NCBI RefSeq assembly: GCF_002994745.2
Contig: NC_037091.1
Coordinates: 35,528,612 to 35,592,611, forward strand
DNA length: 64,000 nucleotides
Direction: 5' to 3'
Source of the DNA: Rosa chinensis
Taxonomy: Eukaryota > Streptophyta > Magnoliopsida > Rosales > Rosaceae
In this document: piece after piece, positions 21,836 through 33,623 of the stretch
How positions within the stretch are numbered: the stretch's first letter is position 1
How the letters are laid out: each line of letters begins with the position of its first letter
The notes under the pieces: generated by a model
Databases searched by the model: none
Told to the model about the DNA's origin: nothing
Seen by the model: only the letters and a program-made list of their open reading frames with translations
Translations under genes and position numbers: made by a program

Positions 21836-22397
21836 CTGCATCAAGATAAGATATACATTAATAAAATCACATGGTTATACCTATCTTGTAGTAGAAATCC
21901 AAAAAGGTCGATACACAAACCATAACAAAAGGAGCTCATTAAATTTCAGCTGGAAACTGAAACTAGATAATTGAACAGAGTGCCTTGAAAAGGCAATGGC
22001 CATCTTGCAAATCTATTGGGAGCTACATTTCTTTTGCTCCATTTCATAAAGATTAATCAGATCTTTATATAGATTCTGAAAGATGAACCATGGGAATACG
22101 AATATCGTCTAAAGCAAGGAGTTTATACCACTGCAGTAAAGATTGCATAAGAATAAAACCTATCACTTCATCCAGAAAACATGATGAATCAATTGTGAAA
22201 TGAGTTATTATACCATTAAAAGTACAATATCTTGCATCTCTAACATAAACAGAAAGCATGATATATACATGTATATATCACCACTAAAAGTACAAACCCA
22301 ATACAAAGCTTAGCACGTTAGCTATTTCTCAACAAATCAATCACAAGCACAGTAGCTATTTCTCAACAAACTCAAAACCAATCACAATAGCTATTTC

Positions 22398-24396
22398 TGA
22401 TGCAGCTCAAAGCAAGCGCATAATTTAACCCTGAAATGTCATCGTTAGTATATAGTAAATAGGGATCGTTCTATTCCGGGGATTGAGGGTACACCTGTCA
22501 TTGTAAAAATAAATTAATAAAAGTAAAAAGTATTATTTACAAAAATAAAACAAAGAAAGAAATATATACAAGTAAACACAATTAGGGGGTTTTAGATTTT
22601 GGTTTTCGGAAATAAACTAAGTAAAGAAAACAAAGAAAACTAAAAACATAATTACACGAATGGAATGAGAGAACAAAGATCAAAACCGAAACTATGATCA
22701 AATTCGATTAAACCCTAATATTGTTCATCTAAGTCATGAGAAAGGAGTTGATCATGTGAAATATTCGAAAGCAAATAATTTCCCATTTTTTACTTTTTAG
22801 TGCTAATTAACCTAAGTGAAAGCACAAAGATTAATCCTATCAAACATGTAATCAAGCCCTAGAAAGCTAGTCAATCATGACATGTTAACGCATGAAACAC
22901 ATAGAAATGCTATCAACTCAAGTGTGCAACTTAGTATGAAAAAGTCCACCTAATTGCAATCCTCTTTAATTAAATTCGGTTTTTGTCCAAAACCTTTACT
23001 ACTTCGATTCAAGTTACACAAAACAAAAAGTTGATTTCATGTTCTTAAATCTAGCACCATTCATATCAAAACCCTAAGTGTTTAGAACCACATAAGATTA
23101 AAATACAAAAGATATCTATAAAGCAAATTTAATTAAACAGACTCACATAAGCAACTCTCGAATTACAATAATAGAATCTGAAAATTTCATTCAATCATAT
23201 AAAATTTCAGAATTGAAAATCTTGTTCAAACATAAATGTCAACTAAAGCAAAACCAACGAATTCAAAACAAGGTTTACAAAGGAGAGGTCGAATTACACC
23301 GTGGATGGAAGATGAAGATGGATGATTAACGTTGTGGTCTCTTGAAACTCGAAAGAAAGCTTCAAGGATGGGGATGGATGGTGGTGCTCACGGCTTCTTC
23401 TTCTTCTTTCTTTGGCCTTGCTTGAACCCGTGGAGATGACTAGAGGATGGAGAGAGGAAGAGAAAAGCTCACGGCTACAATATAATTTTTCTGAATTTTT
23501 CTAAGGTGTGTGGAACCATTCTCAACGTCAAAGAGGTGGGTATATATAGGAGCACGGCTAGGGTTCACAAAGCAATCAGAATTTTCCACATAGCTTCAAC
23601 CAATGACAATTCACCAAGTAAGCTTGTGATGTGGTCCAACCAATCATAGAATGCCAAGTAAGCCTTGTGATGTGGTCCAACCAATCAAAATTCTCTAAAA
23701 TACCTCCCTAATATTTAATTGCTGAATTTCCTTGAAATTATTCTGATTTTCTTCATGAATTTCGGCCAACATTCCTTTAGGGATTTTAGGGATGAATCTA
23801 GACGCCTTTTGAGCTTTTCCTTGGTGCACACATATTTTCCTTCCATAAAAATCTCCCTTGACTCTCTCTTGGCGTCATCTCCTTGATTATTTCTGATTTT
23901 CATGTTGGCAATCACACCAAATTATTCCTCCAACAATATTTCTTTCCATAAAAGTCTCCCAAGAAAATCTCTCCTTGAAATCCTCAATCAATCATCTTTA
24001 ATTCCCACGTTGTCACCTTGTTTTTCCTTAAGTATTACACGGCAAATTTAATCCCCAAGGAAAATATATTTTCCTTTTTAAAAACTCTTCCTTGAATCTC
24101 TCCTTGCCATGTCATCTTCAGGAAGCTTCTCTTTCCATTTATGAACTCAATTCAGCTTATTTATTCTAAATACCTGAAAATAGAAGATTTCTAAAATAAG
24201 AAATGGAAACTTTCCTAAACTAAAATGGAAACTTTCTAAAAATGGAAAATAGAAACTACAAAACGGAAACTTTCTACAATTAGGAACTTTCCCAATCAAA
24301 GAATGGAAACTTTCCTAAACAGAGTTTTATTAAGGAAATAACGCAGAAAATATAGGGAAATAACAGTTAAAACGTCGCATTAAAATGCTCCTATCA
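22398..24396 (-). mobile_element. Solo LTR Y, copy 1
   Basis: On the minus strand it starts TGATAGGAGCATTTTAATGCGAC and ends GCTCATCA-like (TGATGCAGCTC on plus), flanked by perfect ATTTC duplications (22393-22397, 24397-24401). Its end sequence (GATCCCTATTTACTATATACTAACG then AGGGTTAAATT) matches the end of Y copy 2 at 36670-36730. Length 1999 bp, no coding. The TG...CA ends and 5-bp duplication fit an LTR left after recombination. Confidence 0.8.
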
Positions 24397-25060
24397 ATTT
24401 CGCAACAAATCAAACACACCACAAAATCCATATCCCTTAAACTGACCAAATCAGATGCAAAATCTAAAAAATACCAAATACAGAAAACTCAAAGCTTACC
24501 TTAGAGAGCATGTTTTCTGGTCGTGAACTGATATATTTGAGACATTATTCTGCCAAATGAGATGATGAACAACTCAGCCTTTACTTGAGGAATATAAACT
24601 TGATCATCCTTTGACTCCATTTATTTGAAACTGAAAAGCACACATAAGATCAACAATCGAAAAAAAAAAAAAAAAAACCCAGAAACAGAAAGAAGAAAAG
24701 TCCCAAATATGGAAAAAAAAAACCCTAAATTTTGTAATTGGAAATCAAAAAAATCAGAAAAGAGAGAGAATCCATACTCTAGATGTGTTTCTCTGCTTCC
24801 AAGTCTCTAACTTTTGGCGCGAAAACTCCAAGGGATGTCGGGACCATAAGAGAGCTACAATTTTCATGAGAGAAAGGAAAAAAGAAAGCTTCGGTTGCAC
24901 GATTGTTGCAACCTGAGATGAGTTTCTGGTATTTGGAGTTGAGAAGTTTTGGATTTTGGGTGGAGAAAGAGAACTAGAGCCTTCGATGCAACCAAAGTGG
25001 AGAGTCTACAGTCCAACTTCGGTTTTCTACTTCGACGAACGATGGGTTTTTGGGAAGAGA

Positions 25061-25160
25061 TCGATCCAAGCCGTTGCTTTTCATTTAAAGAAACGGACGG
25101 CAGAGATTGACCCATCCGCAGATTATGTATAGCAAGGACGTCCTCTTTGGAACCTTGCTG
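25061..25160 (-). repeat. Right terminal inverted repeat of the Pack-MULE-like element
   Basis: Mirror of 18485-18584; ends CCTTGCTG next to TATGTATATATA. Confidence 0.9.
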
Positions 25161-25164
25161 TATG

Positions 25165-25204
<40 letters not shown>

Positions 25205-25208
25205 GCAT

Positions 25209-25380
25209 GCTCACCTAAGGGACAATTTTTAAGGGACTGTGAGGGATAAGTGAATCTGACCGCTGAAAATAAATGCACAGTTTAAAGTTGTTATACTTTC
25301 TGCTTTTATATTTAATACAGGTGGTCGAGATGCATTTGTCCCTCACAGCACAATCCCTTAAAATTGTCCCTTAGGTGAGC
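25209..25380. mobile_element. 172-bp MITE next to TA/TG microsatellite
   Basis: Inverted ends of about 28 bases: GCTCACCTAAGGGACAATTT on each side. The left flank is TG/TA repeat; the right flank reads AAATCTGTATATATAT. No coding. A clear target duplication is not visible. Confidence 0.8.
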
Positions 25381-26570
25381 AAATCTGTATATATATCTTG
25401 GTGGAATTGTGTCTTCAGTTTATAATTGTTGTGCAATGTGATGTTGAGGAAAATAAATGAATTTGGAAAGAAAAGACGGTTTTGTCAGCTTTGAGTTTTG
25501 ATATGATTTTGGCGACGGTTTTGAGTTGAGTAATTAATATTGGATAATGATAACCAGTGTGGTGATCTGTGAGATGATATGCATGACGATTTTGATTAAA
25601 TGATGTGGGTTGTGGTTGTTGAGTGATTGGTATTATCAACCATTGAGTGTGTATTGTTTCTAGTTTATTTCTATTATTGAATTGTTTGTTTCTTTCGAAA
25701 TCTCCTGAACTAAATTATATGTAGGGATTACTGTTTTCTGAATTGATTGGCTTTAATGTAAGCTCCTGAACTAAACTATATGCAGGGATTACTATGATTT
25801 CTATTGTTTGATTTTAATGTAATCTCCTGAACTAAACTATATGCATGGATTACTATGATTTTAGATTGTGTGCTTTTGGTGATCTCCTGAACTAATTTTC
25901 TAAGCATGGATTACTGGTTTTATTTAGTTTAATGGATGAGACTCGTATTGAGTCAAGAAATGTTTTATCACGTCATTGTGGTGATAAATGCTTCCTGTCG
26001 AGAAGAAAGGAGTGATTTCTTTGATTTGTTGTTGAGCTTTCAAATGGTTTGGTTTGTCACGGTGGTGACTTGTGTTTTCCTTAGAAAGAAAAAGATTTTG
26101 CTTTTGGAAAATAATCATTGTGTTAATTTGTTGTCCTTGAGTCGGAAATGTGGTTTTTGTTATTTCAAAAACCCACACGAGCTTGCAAAAGCTTACCGTG
26201 TTTGTTGTTTCAACCCGGTGCACTATTCCATAGTGTAGGGGTTATTGTGCAGGTCAGAGTAACAGTCGTCGAAGCTGAGGTTTTATTGCTGTCATAGCTT
26301 GGACGTAGTGGGGTACTTTGGTTTTAGTCTTCCGTTGTGTAGTGAGTGTGGTGAGTGCGTTTACTTATTGAATTGTTATTCAGTTTAATTTGTAAACTCT
26401 CGGTAATGTAATATGTGACTCTAAAGAACGAGTCAGTATTGACATTGTGAACTCAGTTTGTTAGTTGCTTAATTTCAACGAAAAATTTTCTAAGTGTTTT
26501 CTTGTGATTCTTAATTTATCGAGTTTCGGATTGGAAATTCCTTTATTCGAAATTCGAGGCGAGACAAAAG

Positions 26571-27472
26571 GTGTGTATGCTAATCAACTATAAGTATTTA
26601 AATGAACAATTAGAATAATGGATACTTCATCCCTCGAAAAGACGTCTTAATCAATCAAACTAAAGGTGCTAAAATCTTTAGTAAATTTAATTGTAAATCA
26701 AGATTTTGGCAACTAAAACTTACAGAGGACTCAAAACCATTGACTGCCTTTAGTACTCCATGTGGACTCTACCACTGGAATGTTATGCCTCTTGGGTTAA
26801 ACATAGCCCCTCAGGTATTTCAAAGATGGATGGACAGTATCTTTGAAGATCGTAAAGATTTCTGTGTTGTCTACATAGACGATATCTTAATTTTCCCTAA
26901 AACCATAGAAGATCATAAGAAACATCTTCAAATACTCTGTCGTAAATTCCAAAAACATGGGATTATACTATCACCCAAGAAAATTGACATAGAGCAAGAA
27001 TCTATAGATTTTCTTGGAATAACTCTAAACCATTCAGGAATAAAGCTTCAAGAGCATATAGTCTCTAAAGTAAGAGACTTTCCTGAAAAATTAACTGATA
27101 AAAAACAGTTACAGAGTCTATTAGGAATTTTAAACTATGGAAGAAGTTTTATTAAAAGTTTATCTCAAAAAGAGATCCCTTCAATAGAAAATTAAAGAAA
27201 AATAAGGAATTCTGTTGGACAGAAAAAGATAAAAGAATATTACAACAAATTAAATAGGATTTAAACCAAATCTCTGAAGTTTATTTTCCAAAATCAAGAG
27301 ATAAACTAATCTTAGAAACAGATGCTTCAGGTAACGGTTGGGGATGTGTGTTAAAAGCAATCCCTAAAGAAAAATGAGAAGAAAAGAATCCTCCCATGTC
27401 TGAAAATAAAATAAGGATTAGGAAACAACCTATTCCCAAGAAACTTCAAAAAGAAGAATTAATATGCTGATA
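26571..27472 (+). pseudogene. Endogenous caulimovirid: reverse transcriptase and RNase H start
   Basis: It resumes the viral frame right after X copy 1. An open stretch at 26740-27195 covers the RT palm, with HWNVMPLGLNIAPQVFQRWM and the catalytic YIDDIL, then DFLGITLNH. RNase H begins near 27306 (ETDASGNGWG). Stops at 27195, 27256 and 27376 and others kill it. RT would copy pregenomic RNA and RNase H would remove it. X copy 2 interrupts it at about 27472. Confidence 0.88.
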
Positions 27473-28309
27473 TGTAATACCTTGGAATTCGTTATTAATT
27501 TCTAATGGTTTCTTGAAATTAATAAAGTGTTCGTTAGTACGATTTCGTGGTTCGAGGGTGGAGTGGAAGTGTTTCGGACAATTATTCGCTCAGAATGTTC
27601 CGATTCAAGGTTGACTTTTTATACGTTAGAATTATGCGGAAACTTCCTGCACGAAAGTCGTAGAGCGCGGCGATACGAGTTTGTGCATATGTGGAACGCA
27701 AAAATTGGAGTTCGTATGAAGAAGTTATCGCATTCGGGAAAAATTTCCATTTTTGATAAAAGGGCGAAAGTTTTCAGAAATTACAAAAATACCCAGGTTT
27801 CCAAAACAGGAAACCCGAGCTCTCTTCTCTCTCCTCCCACAAGAAATTGCCCGATTTCTTCCACCGGTGATATCTTCCTCCTCCGGCCACCTCTGGACGT
27901 GCCACCAGCAGTGTTGGCTTCGCCTCTTCCTTGCGCAACTATCTGTGATGGCCTTGAGGCCTATCTCCTCCGCTACACAGCATAGCAAACAAAGCCCGAT
28001 CTTAGGGCAGTTTAAGGTCAACACTAATATCTTCATCATCCGGCGACCATAGCTCGAGCCACTTGGCTTTTTGGAATCCCCTGATGATGCTGATCATGCT
28101 CCCCAAGCGGCTTTAACATAATCGAAGAGAGGAAGGAGATCGGAGACAGATAAAAAAATTGGAAAATTTCTGATCTTAGTGGCTTTCGAGGTAGTTTTCA
28201 CTTTGATTTTGAGTTGATGCTAGTTAGGAAAGTTATTTGTCTTGTTGAGAGGAAGAGTTGCATATAGCTTTCACCACCCAACTCGATGGTTGATGGCGGC
28301 GGCGCTGTC

Positions 28310-29927
28310 TGTTGAAACCGAAAAAAAATAAATTCAAAAGCCCATAAAAAACAAATTAAAAAAAAAAACATTTTCGGTGAAGGAGAAAGTGTGAAAGTGG
28401 CACGCTTCTTCCAGAAGTCTTTCTACTGTTGGGTTTCTTCATAAAGCTAGTTATAGTTTTGCTTTGATTATTAGAAGACTAAAACAAAAGGTACAGAGTG
28501 TAGGACTATGTGTTCAAATTCCAAACAAAATATATAATAGAAGGAAAGTATGATTCCATCAAGTTTATCTGCAAAAACACTCCTAGACTCCACACAATAA
28601 AGAAATCAAGTAGAAGATAAATACAAGCTGGCGCGGTCTTTACAGAGAGGATGATTCCCATTCAAACTAAAATTGGTGAGATCCATTCAATCTCGACAAC
28701 CCAAGCATGCTGAATATAAAAAGGCCCTCGTAGCCAAAGAAAAAAGGGGGGCCGAAGGACAATAGCACATAGCAGCATCACGAGACCGGGAAGAAGTAGA
28801 GGGAGAGCAGCGGAGGAGAGGAAGAAAGCAAGAGAAAAGGGTGAGACTTTCACCAATCTGCACCTTTTCCTTTGTTGTTCTCAAAATGATGCAGGCCTCA
28901 AGCGATACCGTAGGGTATCAATATCATGCTCCGACACGGCGTGCCTTAGGGTGCTGAAACTATTATCAAAGCTCCGGTGGTGGTGCCTTACGGTATCAAC
29001 GCTGTTAGAGCTCTGACACAGCGTGCCTTCGGGTGCCGATATCATTCTCACATCACAAGTTTCGGTTAATACAGCCCGAAACTCGCAGAGGACCCCGTGT
29101 GAATCACCATCCAGGCCATGCTTTCATAAGGGGTCTTGGTTCAAATTAAAAATGATGATAAAAAGAAGGAAACTCTGTCAATTTCACTTAAACACTATAT
29201 GTGATCCCCTGCATTCTTTCAAAACACCATAGCCAAAAATAAGCCAGTCCCGACCTTCTGATTCAAAGGAAGGAGACGGAGAAAGGCTATCAAAATAAAT
29301 ACAGTTCTGCAGCACACTCTAGAATTCACTTGGTCCTTCTTGAACCTGCACAGCAAGCAAATTTGTTAAAATTGAAGACAAGCTTTGAAGCATCCAATAA
29401 GAACAAATTTGGTGCACAAGTCTTTATGTTTGCAGAAAACCAAAATAGTCAGAGACGGTCTGAGGCTTTTAACACTAAAAGATGACAAGCAAGAAAGAAG
29501 CTGGGCAATATATGGAATTGCAACAAGAGCCTCAAGTTTTCAAAATTAAGCACACACACTTGGTAGCAGCCAATTCCAAAACAAATCTAATGCACAGGTT
29601 CTTATATTTGCAACAGGTCAAGACAATCAAACGAAACAGTCTAGACTTGATCTCAAGAGGCGACAAGTATGTGTTCGTGGGTGCAGCGTGTCAAGGGAAG
29701 AAAGAAAGATGAGAATTCGTGGTGGAATTAACTAAGCAAATTCCAAAGTTCAATTTTGTGCAGCAGCTTTGGAGTATTTGCTTTCCAAAAAAGTCTCGAA
29801 GCGGTGCCAATATAAAAGCCAAATGAGAAAAGTCTTGGCGGTTGCCCTTTTATCTGGGCATGAAGCTTTAATCTAAGTGTGGTCAATGTCTTCAAAACCA
29901 TTCCAGAAATTGACAAAGCATAAAGCA

Positions 29928-29959
<32 letters not shown>

Positions 29960-31625
29960 ATAAAGAAAAAGAAGAAGAATGAATGCTCTGGACCTCTGGT
30001 GGTGTTGCAGACCAAAAGATTATATTAATTAAGCTTTGAATAAGACAAAAAGCTTAATTAACAAAGTGCTGAAGACATTGATAGAAGCAAGGCTCTTTCA
30101 ATAAGTGAGCTTGTGAACACGGAGGAAGAACACGAAGGCAATCTAAATATTCAAAATGCAGACAAAGCTGATCACATCGCAACACTCATCAATTCTCAAT
30201 TTAATTGGGCGATTGAAGTAAATTTGGCCTTACCCACATATTAAAGAAGTCTCTAAATGAGCCAAGTAAGAGCTAAAGCGAGAGGGGCCTTACACGAGAT
30301 TCTCCCAGAAGCCAATTGCAGTAGGACGGTGGAATTCTGCTCCTGTGAAGCCAGCCACGACCTCCTCTTCCACATGGGTTGTATTCCAGTCCCCAATTTC
30401 AATTCCTTCCAGTCAGATTGTGTCGACAAATCCATCTCCAGTTCGGACTCGCAGGAGATCAGTATCGAGCTCATGTTCTACTCGGTTTGGGATAAGACGA
30501 ACTGACGAAGCATGGAAAAAAAGAAGAAGAAAAGGACGATTGAAGGAAAAAAGAAATAAAAAATAAGAATAAAATTATGGATGGGTGTCCTCATCACATT
30601 TGGGACTCTGGGAAGATTGGGCCTTTGGAAAGTTTGATGGGTGTCTAGGCCTTTGAAAAGTCTTTCTGATGCCTGAAATAGAAGTTTGAAGCATGCTCCA
30701 AATTCTATACAAGGAAAATTGAGGCTCGGAGTCCACTCGTTACATTGAAAGTCCCCGTATTAAATTTGGGGCCGAGAAAGCTTCATGGAGCGAGGAACAT
30801 GATTCGCAAGGATACAAAAGAAGCGCATTTCAAATTTTGGGTCCGTTGGAAGAATTCGGCAAAGCATGACGCTATGGGTTTCCATTTCCAAATACCCAGG
30901 CTTTGGTTTCGTGAAAAATACTTCAGAACCTAAAAATATCCTTTTGGTACAAAACCAAGAAAAATCCCAAAATCCACAAACTTTGAACTACAATGTTTTG
31001 ATCCCTTCACAGGGTATATAGGCAATCTAGTGACCCACTAGATGCAACCACAAATTCAAATCGAATCCCTGACTGCACCAGTCAAATTCACCCAAACACC
31101 AGAAAAATAAAATAATTTCCAAATTATCCAAAAGCAAATGCAAGGGCTCTAAACCCTCACAAATATCTCAAACACAAATCCAAAAATAAAAGGGTCATCT
31201 ACCCATTTAAATCCCAAATGCTAGAACTACATGTGGTTTGATCCCGCAAAGGTATGTAGGCAATCTGGAATCAAATAATCTAGATGCAACCGCATCCTAA
31301 ACACTATTCCTATTCCAAAATCCAAGCCTTCCAATGGGTCATTCACTTATTGGAACTCTTGAACTACGAGTGGCTTGATCCCCTCCAGGGTACGTAGGCA
31401 ACCCATTCCAAAATTCAGGTGCAGCTGCAAAAATAAACAACCACACACTGGTTTCTTTATAAATGAAATCAAAGGGTATTTCCCTTTAACAAGGGATTGT
31501 AATTGAGAGACACATTCTGTCTTGAATGGGTCGAACCTGAAATAATTAAAACTCTATTCTGTTAATGAATACGAGTGAAATTACGTTGGGTGACATTTTA
31601 CACTTTGTGCAATTTTTGCTCAACA
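28310..31625 (+). mobile_element. Solo LTR Z (3.3 kb), Tat-like
   Basis: Ends TGTTGAAACC and TTGCTCAACA form a TGTTGA/TCAACA inverted terminus, flanked by CTGTC (28305-28309) and CCGTC (31626-31630), a 5-bp duplication with one mismatch. It splits X copy 2 at a point where copy 1 is continuous (17290-17310). Three copies of GAACTACxxxxxxxTTGATCCC...GTAxGTAGGCAA lie at 30987-31420. These match the Tat element (2697-2743, reverse strand) and the fragment at 42483-42725. No coding region is credible. The first 100 bases are not repeated inside, so it is one LTR, not a full element. Confidence 0.7.
29934..29962. repeat. (TA)n(TG)n microsatellite in Z
   Basis: Simple TA repeats followed by TG repeats. 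Confidence 0.9.
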
Positions 31626-32310
31626 CCGTCGTCTGTGGCGGCTACTTCCGGCCACCTCAGGGATAGTTTCTGTTATGATTTTGATCTACTCGTCAATACT
31701 AGCATTTCGATATACAACACTTAATTTTTGGATATCTTATGTGCATTTTAGGGTTTTAAGGTTTTTGATTTGATCGATTTTCAATCAGTGAGAATTTAGC
31801 TGTTCAATACTTCAATGGACTTGTAGTTTTGATTTATTGATCGTATAAGGATTCCGGAGACTTGGATGGTCTTGGGTGAAGTTCCTCAATCGGCATTACT
31901 TTGAAGGTTTTAGTTCAAACGGGGGTTCGAAACTTAACCGTTGTTAATACATGTACTAAGTTGTGACGTATATTACTTAGGTGATTGATGTCGGAGCTTA
32001 TTTGATACCTTATCTCTACTGTAAGAGAAGATGCAACGGGATTTAGAGGTGAGTAAATCTCACATGGTTCATTTACAAACAGATTTACTTATTATTTGGA
32101 ATTAATTGTTAAATTGTGAAATCGTTTTCGAAAATGAATATTTGTTTTAAATGATATAAACTCGATAGACAACGGCTCATAGGACTGCGGTTCACAGGTA
32201 TGGAAAATGAGATTTTAAGTGTAAAAATGATTTTCTCGAGTTTTGCAATTGTGAACTATAGTTGGTATTAGTGACATTCATGAGTGGATGACCACACACA
32301 CACACACACA

Positions 32311-32341
<31 letters not shown>

Positions 32342-33335
32342 TTACATGAAATATATATGTTGATGGCGTGACATTGTGATATGCGTATGAATTGTGATTT
32401 ATTCGGATTATTGTTTTGTGCATTTACTCTTTTTGGGAATGCAATAAATCATGTACTTGTTAATTGGTTTGTGTGAAGAGTATCTTGGGTTGAGTGTAAC
32501 TTTTGAGGCATGTGGACTTCATAAATGGTTTTTGGTTTAAAGATCGTTTATCCCATTGGTGATGAGGCAAGGATATTAGATGCCATAACCTTGACTTGTG
32601 ACCGGCTACGATTGAGGCAGGTGTATCGGATGCCATAACCTTGATGGGTGACAGGCTACGATTGAGGCGAGTATATCAAATGCCATAACCTTGGCTGGGT
32701 GACAGGGTATGATCCAGTTAGAGTTCTAGTCTGCCTGTCTTTGTACTGCATGAAAGTAACACATGTGTTACTTGAGGCCATGAGTACATGTTTGTGAAAG
32801 AGAGTTTTGGGTGTTTCCTTCTTGTATTGTCCATGAGAGACTCGGGTTATTATTGAATTGTGCAATTGTTTCGGATTGCTTTAAATTATTCTTGTGTTGT
32901 GAAATTATCAAGCATGCGGGTTTGAGTCATTTTAATTGAGTTTACTCATATGAGCTTAAAAAGATTACCGAGTTTGTTATTTGCAACCTGGTGCACTATT
33001 CCATGGTGTAGGGGTTATTCCTGCAGGTTAGGACCACCAGGGCTAAGATCAAGGAATGTAGTGCAGCAATGTTAGGTTCATAACCTATTTTTGTTGTCGT
33101 ACTGCTATTCGTAGTAGGCTCCTAGTGAGCTCTTACATTGTATTTTGATACATCAAGTTTTGTGAACACTTGGTGATGTAATATTTGACTCTAGTGATTG
33201 AGTTTGTATTAATATTTGTGGTTTCAGTTTATGTTTGTTGCTTAGTTTAATTGAAAAATTTTCTAAGCATTTGAGAGTTTTGTTTAGTTATCGCGTTTCG
33301 GATTTGTATAAGTTTATTCAAAATTCGGGGCGTGA

Positions 33336-33623
33336 AAATTATAATTCTGGAAAATTAAAACCAAATGAGATTAAATACATAACCTTTGAAAAGGAGTTCT
33401 TAGCAATAAAACTTGCTTTAAAAAGATTTCATATTTACTTGGCTCCTGAGAATTTTATTATCAGAACTGATAATCAAGCAGTTCGTGATTTTCTTATTAA
33501 TAAAAGAAATATTTTAGAAGGAAGAAGATTAAAATGGTATAATCAAATTGCAATGGATACTTTTGAGGTAGAACATCTCAAGCTAGAGTTCTAATAATTT
33601 TCTTGCTGATTATTTGAGCAGGT
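33336..33623 (+). pseudogene. Endogenous caulimovirid: RNase H C-terminal part
   Basis: It resumes after X copy 2 with the RNase H core: FEKEFLAIKLALKRF, then IRTDNQAV and KWYNQIAMDTFEVEHL. Stops follow at about 33592. This completes RNase H begun at 27306 in another block. The viral polyprotein ends here and the next ORF begins at 33624. Confidence 0.85.

Larger units (their letters stand above)
18485..25160. mobile_element. Pack-MULE-like DNA element carrying gene fragments
   Basis: Terminal inverted repeats of 100 bp (18485-18584 and 25061-25160) begin CAGCAAGGTTCCAAAGAGG and differ at about one position. They abut TA/TG microsatellite on both sides, so the target duplication cannot be read with confidence. 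No transposase is seen. Inside are gene-like exons on the plus strand (19557-20105) and one MOB1 exon on the minus strand (21727-21835), plus minisatellites. Long TIRs plus captured exons fit a Mutator-type Pack element; the superfamily is inference. A Y solo LTR (22398-24396) later inserted; without it the element is about 4.7 kb. Confidence 0.7.
14380..26565. mobile_element. LTR-type insertion X, copy 1, heavily nested
   Basis: It starts TGTAATACCCTAG and ends GAGGCGAGAC, flanked by perfect 5-bp AAAAG duplications inside the caulimovirid RT. Copy 2 (27473-33335) matches at both ends and over several internal blocks (14530-14670, 16270-17340, 17750-17960, 26180-26565). The backbone without inserts is roughly 2.5 kb with no coding, most like a solo LTR. 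Copy 1 has gained a 14690-16220 block, two tandem duplications, a TA microsatellite with two MITEs, and a Pack-MULE. Orientation is not established. Confidence 0.7.
27473..33335. mobile_element. LTR-type insertion X, copy 2
   Basis: It starts TGTAATACCTTGG and ends near GGGGCGTGA, matching the ends of copy 1. It lies inside the caulimovirid RNase H. Flanks TGATA (27468-27472) and TGAAA (33333-33337) may be a worn 5-bp duplication; the right edge is uncertain by a few bases. Without Z it is about 2.5 kb. No coding capacity. A (CA)n(TA)n tract lies at 32290-32341. Confidence 0.65.

Noticed and set aside
24864..25214. 116-codon minus-strand frame
   Set aside because: Begins in TA/TG microsatellite and reads through the terminal inverted repeat.
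28310..31625. Z as a complete element with two LTRs
   Set aside because: The left terminal sequence does not recur inside, and no gag or pol was found.
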